Positions 41,996 through 49,782 of a DNA stretch of 64,000 nucleotides are shown piece after piece. The stretch covers positions 359,917-423,916 of the forward strand of contig CALSNA010000001.1 in assembly GCA_943787595.1 (NCBI GenBank), written 5' to 3'. The translations under genes and the position numbers were made by a program. This DNA is from an uncultured Pseudomonadales bacterium (GTDB lineage: Bacteria > Pseudomonadota > Gammaproteobacteria > Pseudomonadales > Balneatricaceae). The notes beneath the pieces are model-generated. The model searched no databases. It saw only the letters and a list, made by a program, of their open reading frames with translations, and had not been told where the DNA came from. The first letter of the stretch is position 1; each line of letters opens with the position of its first letter.

Positions 41996-42467
41996 GGTGC
42001 TGCTCCAAATGCTATGGCGATGCCATTGGCGGTGGCTCGCTGGTGTTTTTCCCAGTAATCCTGTTCCAGCCAGATGGCCTGGGTCATGGTTTCAGTGGTG
42101 ACTGGCTCCCCGGGTAACCACTTTTTAACCAGGATCATGGCCTGGCCCAGTTCATCATGCTTGAGCCGGTCAACCCCGGCGGTTATTTTTTTACGGTAAT
42201 GGTCATCCTGGGTCGGTAGCCTTCAATCAGGGCGGCGGCCAGCTCCATGGCATAGCCCTGATTAATAACATCGGTTAAAAACGGCTTTTGTTCAGGTTCT
42301 ACGGTGCCGGTCAGGAAATTGCTGGCCGGTGATACCTTGTCATCAGCTGTCACACTGTTCACAAAGCGATTGTAATGGGCCAGGGACACATTAAAATTTA
42401 ACTCCTGATCATTGATGTCCAGGGTCACGGTTTTGCTCAGGGGTCCTTTTTTTTCTGCTTTGGTCAT
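41992..42467 (-). CDS. Tail assembly chaperone, -1 frameshift product
   Basis: This longer product shares its start with the short chaperone at 42467. At the end of the short frame the mRNA reads GTA-AAA-AAA-TAA, containing the slippery heptamer A-AAA-AAA (42192-42186). A -1 slip gives ATA-ACC-GCC and an open frame of 64 codons (ITAGVDRLKHDELGQAMILV through AIAFGAAP) ending at 41992. Five bases after the heptamer is a stem-loop GCCGG-GGTTGA-CCGGC (42180-42165). The product would be about 158 residues. Phage lambda G/GT and P2 E/E' are the known precedents: the extended form joins tape measure and tube proteins during tail assembly. Confidence 0.88.
42183..42467 (-). CDS. Tail assembly chaperone, short form
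   Basis: The 94-residue protein begins MTKAEKKGPLSKTVTLDIND and ends RPRMTITVKK. AGGAGC lies 7 bases before the ATG. An in-frame extension to 42563 exists but has no ribosome site and overlaps the upstream gene. Position before the tape measure gene and the -1 slippery end identify it as the E/G-type tail chaperone. Confidence 0.85.
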   Translation of the reverse strand: MTKAEKKGPLSKTVTLDINDQELNFNVSLAHYNRFVNSVTADDKVSPASNFLTGTVEPEQKPFLTDVINQGYAMELAAALIEGYRPRMTITVKK

Positions 42468-42727
42468 GGTTGCTGCTCCTGTGTCAGTGTTTTTTGTAAC
42501 TGGTTCAGCTGCTGGCTGATTTTCTCCAGCTGGTCCTGGCGTTGCTTTTGTTCGGCAATCCATTGCTCCACATGATTCAGCCGCCGGCTGTTGATCTCAA
42601 TGTCATGCTCGATACCGCTGCTGTACTGGATCACACCCACGATCATCACGATGATGGTCAGAATAGTGGTGATCCATTTGGGGATAAGCCCCATCCACCG
42701 AAAAGTGTCTGTTTTTCGTAGCCTCAT
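42464..42727 (-). CDS. Small membrane-anchored coiled-coil protein
   Basis: The 87-residue protein has one N-terminal membrane segment (WITTILTIIVMIVGVIQY) and a Gln/Leu coiled coil (VEQWIAEQKQRQDQLEKISQ). This is the topology of an inner-membrane spanin (Rz-like), but the position between holin-like and chaperone genes gives only weak support, and no outer-membrane spanin partner was seen. It overlaps the chaperone start by 4 bases. A GAGGG site precedes the ATG at 42727. Confidence 0.65.
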   Translation of the reverse strand: MRLRKTDTFRWMGLIPKWITTILTIIVMIVGVIQYSSGIEHDIEINSRRLNHVEQWIAEQKQRQDQLEKISQQLNQLQKTLTQEQQP

Positions 42728-42829
42728 GGGCCGGTCCCTCAATGGTCAGGGACTACACCCCATGTTACACTTGACCTGCCGTAAAGGCCGGGGGCCTTTG
42801 GTCGCATAACAGGGGTAGTCCTGTTTTGA

Positions 42830-42865
42830 CAGCTGGCCGGGGGTGTGAGAAGTTTCGGCCAGCTG
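42830..42865. promoter_or_regulatory. Hairpin between holin-like gene and downstream gene
   Basis: CAGCTGGCC (42830-42838) and GGCCAGCTG (42857-42865) form a 9-bp stem. A T-run follows only on the plus strand, against the direction of transcription, so it may be an mRNA processing site or operator rather than a terminator for this operon. The interval has no gene. Confidence 0.55.
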
Positions 42866-42879
42866 CCCTCGTTTTTATG

Positions 42880-43419
42880 TCACTGTATTTTGGGTACCGA
42901 GTTATACACCCGGTCCATATTCTCCCGATCCTGCGGTGAACCCCCGAACCAGAATTTTAAAATGGTCGGAATACCGGCACTCAATGCCCCCACCAGGGTG
43001 GTCAACACGGCCGTCACGGTCGAGTCCAGCATCAATGAATCCCGCATGGCGACATACATCAACCCCACCAGGATGCCAAAATACCCCAGCGTATAGACCA
43101 CCGATAACAGAATCTGGGGCCAGACGTTGTCCCGGGCCAGATTGCGGGCCGATTTGCGATCGTCCACGCCAATGCGCTCCAGGTCGATCTGCATCTCGCG
43201 CATGCTTAACTTGAACCCGGCATCAAGTTTTTTTAGCTCGACCAGCTGATCCGGTGAAGCCGTCAATATCATATCCTTGATGTCATCCTCACTGGCATCG
43301 GGTTTGCCCAGCAGTTTTTGACCCAGTACATTGATTGCCGTACCGGCCAGGGGGCCACCCAGGGCGGTGCCCAGGGCCGGGGCTACGGCGCTAACAATCT
43401 TTTTCCAGTCCATGGCCAT
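42880..43419 (-). CDS. Holin-like phage membrane protein
   Basis: The 179-residue protein starts MAMDWKKIVSAVAPALGTAL and has a helical, glycine-rich first part, a charged middle (LDAGFKLSMREMQIDLERIG) and two C-terminal membrane segments (ILLSVVYTLGYFGILVGLM; VLTTLVGALSAGIPTIL). Proteins of this type are annotated as phage holins next to lysis genes, which is the basis for the call. The ATG at 43419 has AGGAG at good spacing; the in-frame ATG at 43425 is too close to it. Confidence 0.65.
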   Translation of the reverse strand: MAMDWKKIVSAVAPALGTALGGPLAGTAINVLGQKLLGKPDASEDDIKDMILTASPDQLVELKKLDAGFKLSMREMQIDLERIGVDDRKSARNLARDNVWPQILLSVVYTLGYFGILVGLMYVAMRDSLMLDSTVTAVLTTLVGALSAGIPTILKFWFGGSPQDRENMDRVYNSVPKIQ

Positions 43420-43421
43420 GA

Positions 43422-43862
43422 TCATGTCTCCTGTAACACCGCCCGGGGCAGGGTGCTGATGGTCAGGGTCCAGTCGCCCTCGCCACAGATTTCCAGCAAC
43501 AGGTCGCAAGCCTGTTTGCTGTTACGGACGCCAGCCATAAAATTGCGCTCCAGATCCATGCCCAGGGCAATGCAGCCCTCCAGAATCCGGCGCCCGGTTC
43601 CAGGACTCAAGACCCGGTTGGCCGGATGTATTTCAATGTGGGTGCGGCCGGGAACGTCCTGCACCCCGTAATATCTCCACCGGCCGGTCGTGTTGCGTTT
43701 GACCGTGTAGGTGCCTTCAGGAATGCAGCTGACGCTGACCCGATTGTCGCGCCAGGGCGGCTCCAGGGTGTAGATCGTTCGCTCAGGCAGGGCCAGCCGG
43801 CCCAGGGTGCCTTCAGGGGTATAGGCAAAGCGTTCCAGATAAAGGGCTGTGATCCTGGCCAT
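43422..43862 (-). CDS. DUF5675 family protein
   Basis: This 146-residue protein has the DUF5675 pattern: LYLERFAYTPEGTLGRLALP, YTLEPPWRDNRVSVSCIPEG, TYTVKRNTTGRWRYYGV, and HIEIHPANRVLSPGTGR. The fold and enzymatic role are not established. It lies beside the holin-like gene, where an endolysin would be expected, and no other lysozyme or amidase is visible in the prophage; a role in lysis is a guess. Confidence 0.85.
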   Translation of the reverse strand: MARITALYLERFAYTPEGTLGRLALPERTIYTLEPPWRDNRVSVSCIPEGTYTVKRNTTGRWRYYGVQDVPGRTHIEIHPANRVLSPGTGRRILEGCIALGMDLERNFMAGVRNSKQACDLLLEICGEGDWTLTISTLPRAVLQET

Positions 43863-43872
43863 GATTTTGTCC

Positions 43873-44343
43873 TCAGTTCAGGCTGGGCAGGTTGTCCTGC
43901 GCCAGATACGGAATGCCATTGATGCGCACAAAGTCGCTGGCGGTCACCATAAAATCCACCTTGACGGTGCTCTGGGTCGGGCTGTTGCTGTTGTCAATGT
44001 TCAGCAGACTGGTCAGCACCAGTTTGCAGCCGAACACCTCAATGGTCGTGTTTTCGGCCCCTTCACCCAGGCCCGCCTGGCCGAAACAGGTGATGTCAAA
44101 GGGGTCCAGACCCTGCCAGCTGCCGGCCTTTCTGGCTGCCTGCTGCAACAGGTTAAAATATTTCTGGTTCAGTTCCAGTTCGCCCTTGGCCTCCACATCA
44201 CCGGTAATGTAGCCATCGGGGATGCCCCGGGTTTTGGCCACGCTGGTGTTGTCGGTGATGTCCAGGGTCAGGCGCGTCACATTCACGGCAATGTCACCGA
44301 TGGTAATGTCAAATGCCTGGCTGCTTAGTCGCTGGGTGGTCAT
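43873..44343 (-). CDS. Tail tube protein (DUF2597-type)
   Basis: The 156-residue protein begins MTTQRLSSQAFDITIGDIAV and has beta-rich sequence (LTLDITDNTSVAKTRGIPDG; TQSTVKVDFMVTASDFVRIN) matching DUF2597 proteins that follow the DUF2586 sheath gene. It should polymerise into the inner tube. It lies 7 bases after the sheath gene. Confidence 0.82.
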   Translation of the reverse strand: MTTQRLSSQAFDITIGDIAVNVTRLTLDITDNTSVAKTRGIPDGYITGDVEAKGELELNQKYFNLLQQAARKAGSWQGLDPFDITCFGQAGLGEGAENTTIEVFGCKLVLTSLLNIDNSNSPTQSTVKVDFMVTASDFVRINGIPYLAQDNLPSLN

Positions 44344-44350
44344 GGCTGGG

Positions 44351-45478
44351 TTACTCCGCTGCAGGGGCTGGGTTGAGATCCAGCATCAGGTTGATGCCGA
44401 TGTCTTTGGGGCAGTTCAGGGGCCGGACTTTAATATAGATATCCACCTTCGTCTGTGTTGCCCACGTGATGATCAGGTGCTCCGGTTGCGGTGATTGAAT
44501 CAGCCCGGGGAAGGGTTCACCGTCCACGATCACCTCGTGGCTGGCCTCCCGCAGGGGCCGCATGAAATAGCTGGTATGGAACGCCATGGATTTAGGCGTA
44601 CCGTTCAGGCTACGGTCGCCAATTTTGGCCAGGGCCAGCACCCGCACCCGCCGGGCCACATAGTCCAGGATGCGCAGGTGTTCATACACCTGAAAGTCGC
44701 CTCCAGCCTTGTCCAGCAGGGGATGATCAGCCCAGTATGTGCCCGGTTGGCCGGCATGCCACTGGGGCACCGAGATCCGGGCCGTGGCCAGATCACTGAT
44801 GTGGGCCATGGTCAGGGGTTGCTGGTCCTTGTCTACCGGGCTGTCACCCAGATTAACCAGCGCCCCGGTGCGGTTCCTCATGGGGGTGTCGGCTATCCGG
44901 GCGCCCGTATGACACAGGCGTCCGGCAACTACACCCAGATCGTTGCCGTGCAGCAGGGCGGTCACTGATACCCGATGGGACACCAGGCCATTGACCACCG
45001 CCTTGATGCGGGCCAGGGCCTGGGACCAGCTTTCACTGGCGGCATCAATGCCGGCGATACACAAATGAACCGTTAAAAACAGGCCGTGTTTGAGATTGAC
45101 GCCGACCATTTTGGCCTGTGCGGCCGTGATCTGGCTGGCTTCGGTCACGGGGGTGCAGACCACCACCGCCTCCGGTTCCAGATCGTGGGGCTTTTCCAGG
45201 GCCAGACTGACGGCATCGGCCCAGTCGCCGGCGGTGGGTATGGCCCAGGCCAGCCACTGATTGCCGGCATTAACCCGGGCTGCCAGCAGCTGGGTTTTAA
45301 GTAATGATGCACTGGCTCCGAGCAGGGCATCCAGATCACTGTCACCATTGAGTGACAGCACCTGGTCGTCGTTGTCGCTGCTGCTCCCGGGTCCGATAAA
45401 TAAAAACTTCTTTTCCACCCCGGCAAAACTGCCCTGGTTGCGGTTGGTGTGATTGATTGTGACTGATCCGATGGCCAT
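44351..45478 (-). CDS. Tail sheath protein (DUF2586-type)
   Basis: The 375-residue protein starts MAIGSVTINHTNRNQGSFAG and continues EKKFLFIGPGSSSDNDDQVL, the DUF2586 sheath pattern, with a late LRILDYVARRVRVLALAKIG helix. It forms the contractile outer tube. The ATG at 45478 follows AGGAGGTAACACC; the frame is open to 45589 but without a ribosome site. Confidence 0.85.
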   Translation of the reverse strand: MAIGSVTINHTNRNQGSFAGVEKKFLFIGPGSSSDNDDQVLSLNGDSDLDALLGASASLLKTQLLAARVNAGNQWLAWAIPTAGDWADAVSLALEKPHDLEPEAVVVCTPVTEASQITAAQAKMVGVNLKHGLFLTVHLCIAGIDAASESWSQALARIKAVVNGLVSHRVSVTALLHGNDLGVVAGRLCHTGARIADTPMRNRTGALVNLGDSPVDKDQQPLTMAHISDLATARISVPQWHAGQPGTYWADHPLLDKAGGDFQVYEHLRILDYVARRVRVLALAKIGDRSLNGTPKSMAFHTSYFMRPLREASHEVIVDGEPFPGLIQSPQPEHLIITWATQTKVDIYIKVRPLNCPKDIGINLMLDLNPAPAAE

Positions 45479-45482
45479 GGTG

Positions 45483-46126
45483 TTACCTCCTGTGCCGTGC
45501 AGCCTGTTGCATCCTGTTAAGTACCTGTTGACCCACCTGGCGCCGTTCCTCCCGGGTGAGTCCCAAAAATGACCGGGCCGGCAGGTCAATGGTCCACTGA
45601 CCCTTGCGGCCGTCCGGTTCGTCCCGCAGCAGGCGCAGGATCAGGCCCGCCTGTTTTTGGGTCATGTGATCCATGATCCAGCGCTGGGAAACCCGCCCCC
45701 CGTGGGGTTTTCGGTAGCCGGCATTCAGCAATGCCCTGGCCTGGGACCGGGTGGCCTGGCCAGCGTCGTCCTGTGGTTGCGGGCCTGCAGTGCGCGGGCG
45801 GTGACAGTCTCGCTGATGCCTTCCTGTTGAGCTCGGGCAATCTGGCCAGTGCGCCGGATGCCCCAGCCCACGGTGGCCTGGTGGTGATTGACCGTGATCT
45901 GGACCTGGCGCATGATCCTGCGCAGCAGTTTGCCCTTGCCTTTTGCTCTTGGGGCAAAGGGCCGGCCGGCCAGATCCCGCTGCTGGCGGATGCGCCGTTT
46001 GATCAGTTTGACCGCCTCACGCCCCAGATAGCGGTGATAGCGCAACCGATCTGCCCGGGACAGGCACAGGGCCTGTAACTGGCGTTGCAGGTTTGTGGCA
46101 CCACTGATGCTGATGGTTAAACTCAT
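45483..46126 (-). pseudogene. Phage virion morphogenesis protein, frameshifted
   Basis: The N-terminal part begins MSLTISISGATNLQRQLQAL and continues through YHRYLGREAVKLIKRRIRQQ and GRPFAPRAKGKGKLLRRIMR to GISETVTARALQARN, then degrades to a stop at 45725. The other frame, without a start, reads GPQPQDDAGQATRSQARALL and then NAGYRKPHGGRVSQRWIMDH to 45483, the usual C-terminal half (late motif WTIDLPARSFLGLT). A one-base indel near 45785-45800 explains both. The family (P2 gpS / Mu gpG-like) helps complete tails. As it stands the protein lacks its C-terminal half. Confidence 0.85.
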
Positions 46127-46140
46127 GGGCGACACTCCGG

Positions 46141-46958
46141 TCATCGGTAATACATAAACAGCCGCAGGGCCACATTTTTGGGCCGGGCCTCATCACCACC
46201 GCTGATGCTCAGGGCATCCGCTTTGGCTTGTTCAGGATCAGCGGTATGTACGTCGGTGGTCGTCAGTCTGGACATACCCGTGGCGATCGCGCCCGCCGTT
46301 ATTCTCCTGCTAGAATCCCTGTTGATGGTGTGGGTGTGTTTGCGGTTCTGGTCATCCTCAAGGGTGCCGGGCACATCGCCGGAATTGCCCTGTGGTCTGG
46401 AAACATGGCCAGCCGGTCGCCGGCATCGGGGGCGATACCGGCCCCGTCATCGACCATGCGCACAAACCGGCCCCGGGCATCCAGAATATGAAAGGTGGTT
46501 GAGCCATTGCCCGGTCCCAGGATGTTGGTGCCATCCGGGCCGTGCATCATATAAATGGTGCGATAGTCACTGCGGCTATACTCGGCCCCATCACAACACA
46601 GGGCGCTGGGTTCGTCACTGGCGCCCAGGGCGGACCAGAAGAAACGGCCGATCCGGTCCTGGCGGCTTTCGGCCAGGATATCCTGTAGGGTCTCGACACA
46701 GAACTGCAGGGCCACCATGGTGTGCTGGCGATAGCCGTGGCGCAGGGCCTGGCAAGTCACGGTATTGCCTTCAATCGCCGTGCATTTAACCACCTCCTTG
46801 TGGCCGTCGGCCTGGGAGCCGATGGTCAGGTTGCACCAGTCGCCGGCCTTGAGTGCCGGAAATGCACTAGCGTCATCCAGCACCAGCCGGGTGTCACCGG
46901 GGCGCACCGCCTGGGCCAGATAGGCCACGGCGTCGTTGGCGATCCTAATCTGACCCAT
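46141..46958 (-). pseudogene. Tail-collar tip protein, frameshifted near the 3' end
   Basis: Part one (46958-46299) reads MGQIRIANDAVAYLAQAVRP and a collar domain with IGRFFWSALGASDEPSALCC, TIYMMHGPDGTNILGPGNGS and FHILDARGRFVRMVDDGAGI. It then loses sense after GDRLAMF. The alternative frame gives RPQGNSGDVPGTLEDDQNRK, HTHT and the terminal SGGDEARPKNVALRLFMYYR, the classic end of phage fibre tips. An indel at about 46400-46410 joins them into about 270 residues. Its start overlaps the next upstream gene by 14 bases. Confidence 0.82.
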
Positions 46959-47388
46959 GCTGGAACCTGATTTCCCAAACGATATCCATGGCCATGGTGG
47001 CGCTTTTGTTGACCACCCCCTCGACCATGCGGGCGATCATGGTGCCGCCGGTAGCGGCATCAAACAGGCCGTATTCGGTAATGGGTCCCGTGGCCTGCCC
47101 TTCGGCCAGTTGGACGGTAAAGGTAATGGTGTTGTTGGCCACGGTGGCATCGGCCTTGAGTGACTGGCGGTGCAGGGGTAACTGCAGCCGGGTGTCGGTG
47201 CTGGCCACGGGCGAGCTGCCGGTGCCCACTTCGATGTGGCTGACAGGATTGCCGCCGCCGATGATGCGGGTAGCGATCCAGTGCTGGCCGGTATTGACCA
47301 CCTGGTTGCGGTGCTGGTTGATCACGGTACCATCAGGGCCATAGAGTTTGACGGTGACGGTGCCGATGGTTTTAATAATGGATGGCAT
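46945..47388 (-). CDS. Phage tail-fibre-associated protein
   Basis: This 147-residue beta-rich protein (VTVKLYGPDGTVINQHRNQV; ISHIEVGTGSSPVASTDTRL-like turn; GPITEYGLFDAATGGTMIAR) resembles fibre-domain proteins with the motif E-x-G-L-F-D. It overlaps the collar protein gene, with which it probably assembles. Confidence 0.6.
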   Translation of the reverse strand: MPSIIKTIGTVTVKLYGPDGTVINQHRNQVVNTGQHWIATRIIGGGNPVSHIEVGTGSSPVASTDTRLQLPLHRQSLKADATVANNTITFTVQLAEGQATGPITEYGLFDAATGGTMIARMVEGVVNKSATMAMDIVWEIRFQHGSD

Positions 47389-47396
47389 AAAATCTC

Positions 47397-48365
47397 CTAG
47401 CCCAGGGTGGCGGTGTTAAAAGCAGTGGTGTTGGGCACCGGCCGGGGGTACTGATGCGCCCACAGGGTGTCATAACAGCCGGCGGTGTTGTTCAGGGACA
47501 CATGGCCCTGCCGGGTAATCCGGTCAAGGGTCTGGATGTCATCCGGGACCCGCACCTGCGGCGATAACACCAGTTGATCAAGGGTGCTGTTGTGGCTGTG
47601 GGTGACTACCGGCACCTGCCGGGGTTTGTGGTCCAGGATGTGCACCACATTGTGCAACTGGACGTGCAGCTGCACGTTGATCTGATCACGGGCATGGATC
47701 GGTGAACCGTGGCGGTGGGTCAGGTTCATGTGCAGCTGGTCACCATTCGTGACCGACTCGCTATGGTGCACCTGGATGCGCCGGTGCAGGCGGTCGTCGG
47801 TGACGTTGCGGTGCTGCACGGCGGCAATGCCACGGGTGACCGTATCGCGGATCTCGATGCGGCTGTGCAGGTGGATGCGGGGCATCGGGTTATCCTGCAG
47901 GCTGCCCACATGGCCCAGGGTCCGGGCAATGGCCAGGTGGTGCTCACCAAAGCCAAAGCGCTGGCCGGATATTTCGATCGGGCCAGCGGCCTGGGGCACC
48001 AGGTACAGTTCATCCATAAAGGCCAGTTCAATCTCCACCGTCACCACATGGCTGTTGCCGGTTTCGGGGGTTACTTCAATCTCTGGCCCGTCCAGGCCGT
48101 ACTGGTCGCGGTTATCATCATTTTCATCCAGCCACACCTGCAGCAGGGTCAGCAGGTAACCGGCTGAATCAGCCGGCAGCCCCTCGATGCGAATGCGGTT
48201 GTCATTCAGCCAGCCGGCCACGTGGTGGCCGCGCTGGATATCCACCTGCCCGCTGCCTGGTTGTAATTCGCCGCCATCCGGGTGCACCTGGACCTGATGG
48301 GCGGTAATCCCCAGCAGGGTAAAATGGTGGGTCAGGTACTGGTGCAGCCGGGTTAGCTTGTTCAT
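47397..48365 (-). CDS. gpR-like tail completion domain with His-rich beta extension
   Basis: Residues 1 to about 150 match tail completion protein R of P2-like phages in layout (MNKLTRLHQYLTHHF; VQVHPDGGELQPGSGQVDIQ; LLTLLQVWLDENDDNRDQYG). Residues about 160-290 are unusual: alternating polar/hydrophobic strands rich in His, such as MPRIHLHSRIEIRDTV, IQVHHSESVTNGDQLHMNLT and INVQLHVQLHNVVHILDH. P2 gpR itself is only about half this length. It follows gpL with a 4-base overlap, the normal L-R-S order. The extension looks like a fibrous, perhaps metal-binding shaft. Confidence 0.65.
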   Translation of the reverse strand: MNKLTRLHQYLTHHFTLLGITAHQVQVHPDGGELQPGSGQVDIQRGHHVAGWLNDNRIRIEGLPADSAGYLLTLLQVWLDENDDNRDQYGLDGPEIEVTPETGNSHVVTVEIELAFMDELYLVPQAAGPIEISGQRFGFGEHHLAIARTLGHVGSLQDNPMPRIHLHSRIEIRDTVTRGIAAVQHRNVTDDRLHRRIQVHHSESVTNGDQLHMNLTHRHGSPIHARDQINVQLHVQLHNVVHILDHKPRQVPVVTHSHNSTLDQLVLSPQVRVPDDIQTLDRITRQGHVSLNNTAGCYDTLWAHQYPRPVPNTTAFNTATLG

Positions 48366-48841
48366 ATGAGATGCACCCCACAGGTGGACTGGTCCATGAT
48401 CCGGGCCAGGGCTTCGTGGGCGCGGTGGTGGTAGCGCTGTTCGGTTTCCGGGCTGGTCTGGGCGGTGTGTTCGGCCTCGGCCCGCTGCTGCAGGTTCTGG
48501 TTGACCAGCAACAGACTGGACATGGCCAGATAGTAAATTGCGTCCTGATACCAGCGCACCCGCACGGATTCGGCTTGACCCTGTGGTCCGGTTTTTTCGG
48601 CCGGGACAGCGGCCAGGGTGCGGTAGCCAGACTTCACCTGACTGGTGCGCCAGACCAGCAGGGTCACATGGGCGCAGGCCATGGCACCCAGCAGGTGGTC
48701 ATTGATCAGCTCAAACGACGACTGGATGCCGTGGCGGGTGACAAAATCCTGGGTACTGATGGCCGGATAAAACCCGTCATCACTGGTCAGGGTCACACCG
48801 GGTTCGGCCACGGTTTGGGTACCGGAAAAACTCACACTCAT
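48362..48841 (-). CDS. Head completion protein, gpL-like
   Basis: The 159-residue protein lies between the small terminase and the gpR-like gene, the place of P2 gene L, and has the gpL-like segments ELINDHLLGAMACAHVTLLV and VRVRWYQDAIYYLAMSSLLL. gpL closes the head-tail connector after packaging. A 100-bp gap separates it from gpM. Confidence 0.75.
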   Translation of the reverse strand: MSVSFSGTQTVAEPGVTLTSDDGFYPAISTQDFVTRHGIQSSFELINDHLLGAMACAHVTLLVWRTSQVKSGYRTLAAVPAEKTGPQGQAESVRVRWYQDAIYYLAMSSLLLVNQNLQQRAEAEHTAQTSPETEQRYHHRAHEALARIMDQSTCGVHLI

Positions 48842-48946
48842 GGCATCACCTGATTGATAGAGCCGCTGGGGTCACCGGCAGACTGGCCGGGGATGTGATG
48901 ACACATTCGGCCCCCTGTCGGTGTCCAGCGGGATGGTGGTAGTCGG

Positions 48947-49753
48947 TTAACTGGCCGGGGCTGCATGGGCATCGGCCTCGGTATCGGGTTGGTCGGTTGC
49001 AGTGTCGTCGGTGGGTTCCGGGGTATCGTCGCCCGGTTCCGGCTGGTCGGCTTTGGCCAGCGCCTTGTTAATCCTGTTTAGCTTGGTGGTGACCTTGGCC
49101 TTTTGGGGGCTTAATGCCACGGCCTGCAAAAAATGGTCCCGGGCTGTTTCCAGTTGCTCTGCCTCTAGAGCCAGATCACCGGCCAGCTTGTGCAGGTTGC
49201 ACAGGGCCATCCCGTTGACCGGCCACTGTTCAGCCAGGGCAAATTCCAGGGTGTCGCTGACATAGGGTTGCACCGCCCGGTCACGATCTCGCTGCTGCTC
49301 GGCCCACAGACGGGTGGCATCCACCACATAGGTGGGCAGATCGCGTTTAAAGCGCTCGGGCATGGGCTGTTTTTGAGTCACGGCATAGCGGCCCCAGTCC
49401 AGGGCAGCCTCAATGTTCCCCACGTCAAACAGCCAGATGACCAGCTCTACCAGCACCTGATTGTTGTAGGGGTCCTGGCCGTCATCACAGGCTTGCCGGT
49501 AGGCGTCAGCGATGGGCAGATAAAAGGGGATTAGCTGATTCTGCTTGTATTCGATTTTGGCCGGAATATTGGGCAGGTTGCCCAGTTTTTTGAGATCCTG
49601 GTCCAGAGTCTGCAGCAGGGTTTGGTGGGCCTGATAATCACTGGCCACCGCCACCAGGGTATGTTGCTGGCGTTCGGCCAGCTGCACCTGCTGTTGCGCT
49701 GCTGCACGTTCAGCATCGATGCGGGCCTGATGAGCCATCATGGGGGTGGTCAC
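48947..49753 (-). CDS. Terminase small subunit, gpM-like
   Basis: This 268-residue protein has the gpM endonuclease-subunit pattern: RIDAERAAAQQQVQLAERQQ, YKQNQLIPFYLPIADAYRQA, and NQVLVELVIWLFDVGNIEAA followed by LDWGRYAVTQKQPMPERFKR. The C-terminal tail is acidic and repetitive (PEPGDDTPEPTDDTA). It cuts cos DNA together with the gpP ATPase. It lies between capsid and head completion genes as in P2. Confidence 0.88.
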   Translation of the reverse strand: MTTPMMAHQARIDAERAAAQQQVQLAERQQHTLVAVASDYQAHQTLLQTLDQDLKKLGNLPNIPAKIEYKQNQLIPFYLPIADAYRQACDDGQDPYNNQVLVELVIWLFDVGNIEAALDWGRYAVTQKQPMPERFKRDLPTYVVDATRLWAEQQRDRDRAVQPYVSDTLEFALAEQWPVNGMALCNLHKLAGDLALEAEQLETARDHFLQAVALSPQKAKVTTKLNRINKALAKADQPEPGDDTPEPTDDTATDQPDTEADAHAAPAS

Positions 49754-49782
49754 GGCGGGCGTCTCCTCTCCAGGTGGGTGAT

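Noticed and set aside
42880..43862. Complete holin-endolysin-spanin cassette
   Set aside because: A holin-like and a coiled-coil membrane protein are present, but no recognised endolysin motif; DUF5675 has no proven lytic activity.
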